Position numbers and translations under genes: made by a program. The notes beneath the pieces are model-generated. The model was not told the origin of the DNA and ran no database searches. It worked only from the letters and a program-made list of their open reading frames with translations. Below, piece by piece: positions 1-5,254 of a stretch of 7,329 nt of DNA; positions within the stretch are counted from its first letter, which is position 1; every line of letters begins with the position of its first letter. Source of the DNA: Carnobacterium_A sp036639135 (GTDB taxonomy: Bacteria; Bacillota; Bacilli; Lactobacillales; Carnobacteriaceae); assembly GCA_036639135.1 (NCBI GenBank), contig JAVWJE010000091.1, positions 1-7,329 on the forward strand, in the 5' to 3' direction.

Positions 1-34
1 ACTTTTTATAGTCTGCTTCATGATGTTTTCCCAT
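1..34 (-). CDS. 5' end of a minus-strand gene, possibly an IS3-type transposase OrfA (partial)
   Basis: Reading the minus strand from base 34, an ATG opens the frame MGKHHEADYKK, which runs off the left edge of the window without a stop. A Shine-Dalgarno site (AAAGGATG, plus-strand 43-50) lies about 9-10 nt upstream of the ATG, and a perfect TATAAT lies further upstream at 66-71, so the start is well supported. The residues resemble the short basic start of many IS3-family OrfA proteins (MxKxxxxxYK or FK, before a helix-turn-helix), but 11 residues cannot establish a family. The gene is divergent from the atp operon. The start is fairly sure; the product is a guess. Confidence 0.45.
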   Translation of the reverse strand, partial: MGKHHEADYKK

Positions 35-65
35 ATTAAACACATCCTTTGTAGTCTTTAAGTGT

Positions 66-71
66 ATTATA
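66..71 (-). promoter_or_regulatory. Candidate -10 box for the minus-strand gene at the left edge
   Basis: The plus strand reads ATTATA, which is a perfect TATAAT on the minus strand. It would start transcription about 25 nt before the ATG at 34, a normal leader length. No good -35 is visible: the hexamer 17 nt upstream is AAGCAA. The promoter is therefore weak or depends on an activator, if it is real. Confidence 0.35.
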
Positions 72-144
72 GATCAGCATGGTTCATTTTGCTTGTATAC
101 ACCTTTCTAAACTACCTCTAAAATGGTTCAATGTGAAGATTAAA

Positions 145-163
145 TTCACTCAATTTAAGTGAA
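145..163. repeat. Small inverted repeat upstream of the atp operon
   Basis: TTCACT at 145-150 and AGTGAA at 158-163 are perfect 6-base arms separated by 7 bases. The motif TTCACTC occurs again at 221-227, giving a short direct repeat of the left arm. No regulator is recognisable from this sequence. Confidence 0.3.
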
Positions 164-174
164 AAAATGAAACT

Positions 175-203
175 TTAGAAATAGTGGTGTCAACAAATAT
201 AAG
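175..203 (+). promoter_or_regulatory. Weak candidate promoter for the atp operon
   Basis: TTAGAA at 175-180 matches the -35 consensus at three of six positions, and TATAAG at 198-203 matches the -10 at five of six, with an ideal 17-base spacer. If used, the mRNA leader before atpB would be about 380 nt, which is long. In such AT-rich DNA chance matches are common, so this is only the best of several poor options. Confidence 0.15.
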
Positions 204-291
204 GGACTGGTTGTTTGAGTTTCACTCTAATAAGTTAAGTTTATATGTAAAGCTAAAGAACAAAATATGAAAAGACCTTATGAAATTTACA

Positions 292-312
292 TGAAAATAG
301 AATTTATTTTCA
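292..312. repeat. Inverted repeat with 8-bp arms, operator-like
   Basis: TGAAAATA (292-299) and TATTTTCA (305-312) are perfect inverted arms around the 5-base spacer GAATT. The size and spacing fit a dimeric repressor site better than an RNA hairpin, because the arms hold only one G/C pair. It lies about 280 bases before atpB. The regulator is unknown. Confidence 0.35.
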
Positions 313-428
313 CAATGTTTTGTAATTCAAGTTAAATGGTGGTAAGATAGCATCTGTCAACAAACCAAAGTAAAAAAAACTGCTAAAGCCATACTTGACC
401 TTTTAATAGGAAGAATTTCATTAGGACT

Positions 429-460
429 AAAAAAATAAGACATCAAAAAAATAGTCTTAT
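429..460 (-). terminator. Weak terminator-like hairpin on the minus strand
   Basis: ATAAGAC (435-441) and GTCTTAT (454-460) are perfect 7-base arms around a 12-base loop. Read on the minus strand, the hairpin is followed directly by six T's (the A run at 429-434), which is the layout of an intrinsic terminator. The stem has only two G/C pairs, so it would be weak. No minus-strand gene is seen to its right for it to serve. Confidence 0.25.
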
Positions 461-591
461 GTCATAGGAAAAATCACATTGTATGGTAGAATTGATACTG
501 AGCTTCAAAAAATTGAGAGAAATACTTAATTTAAAGCTAGTTGGTTTTGTTGGAAAAACAATAAATTAATCACGGAAAAGAGGTGAACGTT

Positions 592-1305
592 GTGGAACAT
601 GAATCTCCAATACTGTATCTATTTGGTTTGAGTTTTAATGTAACAAACATGCTCACGACTGTTATGGCCTGTGTCATTGTTTTTTTAGTAGCTTTTATTT
701 GTACCAGAAACATGAAGCTTAAACCTACTGGCAAGCAAAACTTTATTGAGTGGGTTGTCGATTTTGTTAGAAATATTATTTCTAGTTCAATGTCGAAAGA
801 ACAAGGAGATAAGTTTGGTTTACTAGGTTTTACTTTAATCATGTTTGTATTTGTTTCAAATATGATGGGATTGCCCTTAATTTTAAATGTAAATGGGCAG
901 CAGCTTTGGAAGAGTCCAACAGCTGATCCGATAGTCACCTTGTCATTAGCTTTTATGATTATTATTATGTCTAACTACTTTGGTGTAAGAGAACAAGGGT
1001 TTAAAAATTATTTTATGAATAGTTTTATTAGACCAGTCCCTTTCTTATTGCCAATTAAATTGTTTGAAGAATTTACAAATACATTAACATTAGCTTTAAG
1101 GTTATACGGTAATATTTATGCCGGAGAAATTTTAATAGGATTGATAGCCACTTTAACACAAAGTTATGGAATTTTTACGTGGATTGTTGGTATACCTCTA
1201 CAAATGGTATGGCAAGGTTTCTCTATATTCATTGGAAGTATCCAAGCTTTCGTATTTACAACCTTAACAATGGTGTATATCTCTCATAAAGTTGAACATG
1301 AATAA
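592..1305 (+). CDS. atpB: F1Fo ATP synthase subunit a (Fo, membrane stator of the proton channel)
   Basis: This gene encodes the 237-residue integral membrane subunit a, which forms the two proton half-channels against the c-ring. The sequence is strongly hydrophobic with several membrane segments (roughly residues 20-37, 77-98, 113-130, 162-190, 195-230). It contains the family signature TLALRLYGNI with the essential arginine at Arg170, followed by Glu179 in AGE and the conserved Gln218 in SIQAF. I chose the GTG at 592 because the Shine-Dalgarno AAAGAGGTG (577-585) sits about 6 nt before it. An in-frame GTG at 583 would lie within that ribosome site and add three residues. It is the first gene of the operon, 34 nt before atpE. 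Confidence 0.96.
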   Translation: MEHESPILYLFGLSFNVTNMLTTVMACVIVFLVAFICTRNMKLKPTGKQNFIEWVVDFVRNIISSSMSKEQGDKFGLLGFTLIMFVFVSNMMGLPLILNVNGQQLWKSPTADPIVTLSLAFMIIIMSNYFGVREQGFKNYFMNSFIRPVPFLLPIKLFEEFTNTLTLALRLYGNIYAGEILIGLIATLTQSYGIFTWIVGIPLQMVWQGFSIFIGSIQAFVFTTLTMVYISHKVEHE

Positions 1306-1339
1306 AAAATAGCAAGTTAAAAATTAGGAGGAATTTATT

Positions 1340-1552
1340 ATGGGTTTAATTGGAGCAGCAATAGCAATCGCGGGAGCCGCAATCGGAGCAGCATTTGGAT
1401 CAAGTAAAGTAATTGCAAAAACAATCGAATCAATCGCACGTCAACCAGAAATGAAAAGTGAGTTACAAACATTAATGTACATCGGTGTTGGGTTAGTTGA
1501 AGCTATTCCAATCATGGCAGTAGTTATCGCCTTTATTCTAGTATTTAGCTAA
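1340..1552 (+). CDS. atpE: F1Fo ATP synthase subunit c (proteolipid of the rotor ring)
   Basis: This 70-residue protein is a two-helix hairpin that assembles into the proton-driven rotor ring. The first helix carries a glycine/alanine packing motif (Gly12, Ala14, Gly16, Ala18, Gly20), the polar loop is RQPE (34-37), and the second helix carries the ion-binding carboxylate Glu54 in GLVEAIPI. Na+-type rings have Ser or Thr just after the glutamate; here it is Ala55, so protons are the likely coupling ion. Ala14 and Ala18 replace glycines common in the GxGxGxG motif. The start has a strong AGGAGG site (1326-1331), 8 nt upstream. A terminator-like hairpin lies just downstream. Confidence 0.97.
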   Translation: MGLIGAAIAIAGAAIGAAFGSSKVIAKTIESIARQPEMKSELQTLMYIGVGLVEAIPIMAVVIAFILVFS

Positions 1553-1596
1553 TAAATCGAATGAAACAACCGACAAAAATAAGCTGAATAAATGGT

Positions 1597-1633
1597 AAGA
1601 GGTAGAGATAACGAAGGCATCTCTGCTTTTTTT
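1597..1633 (+). terminator. Intrinsic terminator or attenuator between atpE and atpF
   Basis: GTAGAGAT (1602-1609) pairs with ATCTCTGC (1619-1626) through 8 base pairs including one G-U, around a 9-base loop, and seven T's follow at 1627-1633. The stem could extend by five more A-U and G-U pairs into the T run from 1597. This is the layout of a rho-independent terminator, placed in the only wide gap of the operon (120 nt). No good promoter follows it before atpF, so downstream genes must depend on readthrough. An RNA-processing or stability hairpin is the alternative. Confidence 0.65.
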
Positions 1634-1672
1634 GCGATAGGTCAATCTGAATAGGATAAGGAAGTGAAATTA

Positions 1673-2188
1673 ATGTTCAAACAGTTAGTTTTAGGAGCAA
1701 CAACTGCAGGGGATACAATTGTTGTACTAGTATCGTTTTTATTATTGATGGTTTTATTAAAGAAATTTGCATGGAAACCGTTGATGAATATTATGGATCA
1801 ACGGGAACAAAATATTGCAAGTAACATAGAAAATGCTGAAATTGCAAGAAACGAGGCTGAACGCCTAGCTGCAGAACGTCAGGAAAAGCTAGATAAAACT
1901 AGATCTGAAGCGGCTACTATTCTAAGCAAAGCTAAAGTGTCTGCTGAAAGTGCAGAAAAAGAAATGTTGGACGCTGCCAGACATGAAGCAACACGTTTAA
2001 AAAAAGATGCTAAAAAAGAAATCGAGAATGAAAGACAAATGGCAATGGCAAGTGTTCGTGGCGATGTAAGTCTGCTGTCTATCCAAATTGCTGAGAAACT
2101 AATCGGCAAGGAATTAACAAATGAAGGACATGCGGAACTGATCAATAAGTACCTTGAAAGGTTGGCAGATACGAATGAGATTAAATAG
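1673..2188 (+). CDS. atpF: F1Fo ATP synthase subunit b (peripheral stalk)
   Basis: This 171-residue protein forms the peripheral stalk, which holds the alpha/beta hexamer still against rotation. It has one N-terminal membrane helix (about residues 14-31), the conserved basic-aromatic junction KKFAWKP (30-36), and then a long, highly charged helix (about 40-148) rich in Ala, Glu and Lys, as expected for the b dimer coiled coil. The C-terminal part (about 130-165) would bind delta. I chose the ATG at 1673: AAGGA at 1658-1662 is about 10 nt before it. A GTG at 1664 in the same frame would be almost on top of that site. The 3' end overlaps atpH by 14 nt. Confidence 0.95.
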   Translation: MFKQLVLGATTAGDTIVVLVSFLLLMVLLKKFAWKPLMNIMDQREQNIASNIENAEIARNEAERLAAERQEKLDKTRSEAATILSKAKVSAESAEKEMLDAARHEATRLKKDAKKEIENERQMAMASVRGDVSLLSIQIAEKLIGKELTNEGHAELINKYLERLADTNEIK

Positions 2189-2717
2189 TAATATGAATCC
2201 GAGCCAATTAGCTAAAGCTTTTTACTATAATGCAATTGAAAATGATATAGAAGATGCTGTTTTTGATAACCTAATGGATGTTCGTCAAATTTATTATGGC
2301 AATCCGAATTTGAGTGATTTTTTTAATAACCGTGATGTCGTACAAATGGATAAAGAAAAGATTTTATCAGAAATAATAGAGGATTTTATTCCTGATGTAA
2401 AACAGTTTATTCAAACCATCTACGATTTTAGAATGATGAACGAAATGTTATCAATTATCTTCGAGTATGAAACCTTACATGACCATGAAAATCGTACAGT
2501 AGTAGCTAAAGTAACAACAGCTGTGCCGCTTCAAAAAGAACAAGAAGAAAAATTAAAAGAAGTATTTAGTAAAAGATTTAATGCAAAAAAAATATTACTG
2601 AACAAAATTCAAGATAAAGAAGTTATAGGCGGCGTTATTGTAGAAATTGAAAACACTGTTTTTGATGGCAGTATTCGTTCGAATTTAGAAAAATTAAAAA
2701 AACAAATGATTAAATAG
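2175..2717 (+). CDS. atpH: F1Fo ATP synthase subunit delta
   Basis: This 180-residue protein connects the top of the F1 hexamer to subunit b. The N-terminal domain (about 8-105) is predicted helical. The C-terminal signature IGGVIVEIENTVFDGSIR (151-168) is clear, followed by the usual LEKLKKQM ending. I chose the ATG at 2175, inside the end of atpF, because it gives the normal family length. The only site upstream is AAAGG (2157-2161), 13 nt away, so initiation probably relies on translational coupling with atpF. An in-frame ATG at 2193 (174 residues) has no better site. The N-terminal motif reads SQLAKAF where RYAKAL-like sequences are usual, so this end is divergent. Confidence 0.93.
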   Translation: MRLNSNMNPSQLAKAFYYNAIENDIEDAVFDNLMDVRQIYYGNPNLSDFFNNRDVVQMDKEKILSEIIEDFIPDVKQFIQTIYDFRMMNEMLSIIFEYETLHDHENRTVVAKVTTAVPLQKEQEEKLKEVFSKRFNAKKILLNKIQDKEVIGGVIVEIENTVFDGSIRSNLEKLKKQMIK

Positions 2718-2750
2718 TTCGAAAAAAGAAAGTTGAAGAGGTGAAAATTT

Positions 2751-4298
2751 ATGGGGTTAGAAGCTGAAGAAATCAGTAAGCTCATTAAGCAACAAATTGA
2801 AGGTTTCAGCAGTGAGTTGGTTGTTGATGAAGTTGGAACAGTAAGTTATGTCGGAGATGGTATTGCTCGAGCTTATGGATTAGAGAATGCAATGGCCGGA
2901 GAACTACTTGAATTTTCTAACGGTGTTTACGGAATGGCTCAAAACTTGGAGACAAATGATGTTGGTATTATCATTTTGGGCCAATTTGAAGGAATAGTTG
3001 AAGGAGACATAGTTAAACGTACAGGCCGTATTATGGAAGTTCCAGTAGGTGTAGAAATGATAGGCCGGGTGGTTAACTCACTTGGACAACCTGTAGATGG
3101 TTTGGGAGAAATTAAGACGACCAAAACACGCCCGGTTGAAAACCCAGCTCCTGGAGTAATGGATCGTCAATCTGTTTTTGAACCATTGCAAACAGGTATT
3201 AAAGCCATCGATGCATTAGTACCAGTTGGTCGAGGACAACGTGAACTTGTGATTGGAGATCGTAAAACAGGTAAAACGAGTCTTGGAATTGATGCAATCA
3301 TCAATCAAAAAGATAAAGATACGGTTTGTATTTACGTAGCAATTGGACAAAAAGAATCGACTGTTCGTTCTTTGACTGAAACATTAAAAAAACACGGTGC
3401 AATGGATTATACAATTGTCTTAACAGCAAGTGCGTCACAGCCAGCTCCGTTATTGTATATTGCTCCATATGCTGGTTTAGCAATGGCAGAAGAGTTTATG
3501 TATAATGGAAAACATGTTTTAATTATTTTTGATGACTTAACTAAACAAGCAGCAGCTTACCGTGAACTATCTTTGTTACTTCGTCGTCCACCAGGTCGTG
3601 AAGCGTACCCAGGAGATGTGTTCTATTTGCACTCACGTATGTTAGAACGTGCAGCTAAATTGAATGATAAATTGGGTGGTGGCTCTATCACGGCTCTTCC
3701 AATCGTTGAGACGCAAGCAGGTGATATTTCTGCTTATATTCCAACAAACGTTATTTCTATTACAGATGGTCAGATTTTCTTGGAAAGTGACCTGTTTTAT
3801 TCAGGTGTAAGACCAGCTATTGCAGCCGGTTTATCTGTTTCTCGTGTAGGTGGAGCAGCACAAATTAAAGCAATGAAAAAAGTATCAGGAACATTGCGTT
3901 TAGACTTAGCAAGTTTCCGTGAACTAGAAGCATTTACTCAATTTGGCTCAGATTTAGATGCAGCTACTCAAGCGAAACTAAATCGCGGACACCGAACAGT
4001 AGAAATAATGAAACAAGGGCTTCATGAAGTTATCAGTGTTGAAAAACAAGTACTAATTTTCTATGCTTTAACACATGGTTTCTTAGATACAGTTCGTACA
4101 AGTGAGCTTCGAAGATTTGAAAGAGAATTCTATGATTTTGTTGATAATCAACACCAAGAATTTATTACTGAAATAAATGAAACAAAAGAATTACCAGATA
4201 GTGGAAAAATAGATGCTATTATTACTGAATTCATCGATAACTTTTTCACGAGTACGATTGATTCTGATAGCTCAGATTACATGCCAGAAACAATGTAA
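2751..4298 (+). CDS. atpA: F1Fo ATP synthase subunit alpha (F1, non-catalytic nucleotide-binding)
   Basis: This 515-residue protein forms the alpha3beta3 hexamer with beta and supplies the arginine finger to the catalytic sites. It has the beta-barrel domain (about 25-95), Walker A GDRKTGKT (169-176), the Walker B strand LIIFDD (257-262), and SVSRVGG with the arginine finger at Arg365. The C-terminal helical domain runs from about 380 and ends in an acidic tail. Two positions differ from what I expect of the family: Lys172 where Gln is common in the P-loop, and Ala358 in PAIAAGLSVS where the ATPase signature normally has Asn, Asp or His. The start has AGAGGTG (2737-2743) 7 nt upstream. It follows atpH by 33 nt. 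Confidence 0.98.
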   Translation: MGLEAEEISKLIKQQIEGFSSELVVDEVGTVSYVGDGIARAYGLENAMAGELLEFSNGVYGMAQNLETNDVGIIILGQFEGIVEGDIVKRTGRIMEVPVGVEMIGRVVNSLGQPVDGLGEIKTTKTRPVENPAPGVMDRQSVFEPLQTGIKAIDALVPVGRGQRELVIGDRKTGKTSLGIDAIINQKDKDTVCIYVAIGQKESTVRSLTETLKKHGAMDYTIVLTASASQPAPLLYIAPYAGLAMAEEFMYNGKHVLIIFDDLTKQAAAYRELSLLLRRPPGREAYPGDVFYLHSRMLERAAKLNDKLGGGSITALPIVETQAGDISAYIPTNVISITDGQIFLESDLFYSGVRPAIAAGLSVSRVGGAAQIKAMKKVSGTLRLDLASFRELEAFTQFGSDLDAATQAKLNRGHRTVEIMKQGLHEVISVEKQVLIFYALTHGFLDTVRTSELRRFEREFYDFVDNQHQEFITEINETKELPDSGKIDAIITEFIDNFFTSTIDSDSSDYMPETM

Positions 4299-4313
4299 AG
4301 GCGGTGAATAAGA

Positions 4314-5231
4314 ATGGTAGAATCATTAAATGATATTACAAAAAAAATTTCTTCAACTAAGAAAACAAGCCAAATCACTAATGCTATGCAAATGGTTTCA
4401 GGAGCAAAATTATCAAAAGCAGAACAAAAAGCAAAAGGATTTCAAATCTATGCAAACAAAATTAGAGAGATTGTTACTCATCTAGCGCATACTCAATTAG
4501 CAATACTTGAGGACAGTGCACTGATTGGTACAAATTCTCCTTCTAATATCGATTTTCATGACATGTTAATTGAACGCCCTGTAAAAAGAACAGGATACAT
4601 TGTTATCAGTTCTGATAAAGGGTTAGCAGGTGGTTACAATAATTCTGTTATCAAAGCTACAATTGATATGATTCAAAGAGATCACAATTCTCCTGATGAA
4701 TATATTTTTATGGCTGTTGGTAGTACTGCTGGAGACTTCTTTAAATCAAGAGGAATGAATGTGGCTTATGAACTAAATGATATTAGTGACCATCCAACAT
4801 TTGATGAAGTTCGAGGAATTGCTCGAACAGCAACAGAAATGTATAAAAACGCCATATTTGACGAGTTATATGTTTGCTACAATCACCATATCAATACAAT
4901 CAGTTTTGAGTACCGTGCTGATAAAATGTTGCCTCTAAATGATCTCGACCCAACAGAAAGAGTTGAGTACGAAAGTGATTATTTATATGAGCCATCTAAA
5001 GAAGAAATTCTTGATATTTTATTGCCTCAGTACGCAGAAAGTTTGATTTATGGTGCTATCTTAGACGCAAAAGCTGCTGAACATGCAGCCCGTATGACAG
5101 CTATGAAAGGTGCAACCGATAATGCCAAAGATATCATTGACGATTTAACGGTACACTATAACAGAGCTCGCCAGGCTGCTATCACAGAAGAAATTACTGA
5201 AATTATAGGCGGAGCTTCCGCACTAGGATAA
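4314..5231 (+). CDS. atpG: F1Fo ATP synthase subunit gamma (central rotor shaft)
   Basis: This 305-residue protein is the rotating shaft that drives conformational change in the beta subunits. The N-terminal helix (about 3-55, with ITNAMQMVSGAKL) and C-terminal helix (about 245-305) would form the antiparallel coiled coil inside the hexamer. The C-terminal family signature ITEEITEIIGGASA is complete. The middle (about 95-200, starting GYIVISSDKGLAGGYN) is the Rossmann-like globular domain. At 305 residues it is slightly longer than the usual 285-300. The ATG at 4314 has the site AAAGGCGGTG (4297-4306 region) overlapping the atpA stop, with a 15-nt gap between genes. Confidence 0.96.
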   Translation: MVESLNDITKKISSTKKTSQITNAMQMVSGAKLSKAEQKAKGFQIYANKIREIVTHLAHTQLAILEDSALIGTNSPSNIDFHDMLIERPVKRTGYIVISSDKGLAGGYNNSVIKATIDMIQRDHNSPDEYIFMAVGSTAGDFFKSRGMNVAYELNDISDHPTFDEVRGIARTATEMYKNAIFDELYVCYNHHINTISFEYRADKMLPLNDLDPTERVEYESDYLYEPSKEEILDILLPQYAESLIYGAILDAKAAEHAARMTAMKGATDNAKDIIDDLTVHYNRARQAAITEEITEIIGGASALG

Positions 5232-5254
5232 AAGTAATGAATGGAGGGAAACGA

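Larger units (their letters stand above)
35..591. other. Long AT-rich non-coding region upstream of atpB
   Basis: About 560 bases separate the divergent partial gene from atpB. All frames are broken by frequent stops, and the longest ATG-started frames in the + direction are 22 codons (267-335) and 28 codons (483-569), neither with a good Shine-Dalgarno site. No atpI-like reading frame is recognisable. The region contains inverted repeats at 145-163 and 292-312 and a minus-strand terminator-like hairpin at 429-460. The atp operon promoter should lie here, but I could not find a strong TTGACA/TATAAT pair. The best weak candidate is TTAGAA (175-180), 17 bases, then TATAAG (198-203). Confidence 0.7.

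Noticed and set aside
188..193. TTGACA on the minus strand (plus-strand TGTCAA), and a second copy at 355-360
   Set aside because: Neither has a good -10 at the correct distance, and no minus-strand gene follows closely.
267..335. 22-codon + strand frame (MKRPYEIYMKIEF...) in the leader region
   Set aside because: No Shine-Dalgarno site precedes the ATG, and a frame this short is expected by chance. It does overlap the inverted repeat at 292-312, so a leader peptide cannot be fully excluded.
395..423. TTGACC as a -35 box of an atp promoter
   Set aside because: The -35 match is good (five of six), but nothing resembling TATAAT lies 16-18 bases downstream.
483..569. 28-codon + strand frame ending just before atpB
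   Set aside because: AGGA lies 13 nt upstream, too far to be convincing, and the product does not resemble the membrane helices expected of AtpI.
570..938. 122-codon open frame on the minus strand opposite atpB
   Set aside because: It lies fully antisense to the conserved atpB reading frame, has no ribosome site and looks like no known protein; it is a by-product of atpB codon use.
1634..1672. Internal promoter between the atpE hairpin and atpF
   Set aside because: TTGCGA and TAGGAT are the closest hexamers, each four of six, but the spacer is only 14 bases, too short to be used.
1879..2145. 88-codon open frame on the minus strand opposite atpF
   Set aside because: It is antisense to the helical, Ala/Glu/Lys-rich part of subunit b; the Ser/Leu-rich product is the expected mirror of those codons.
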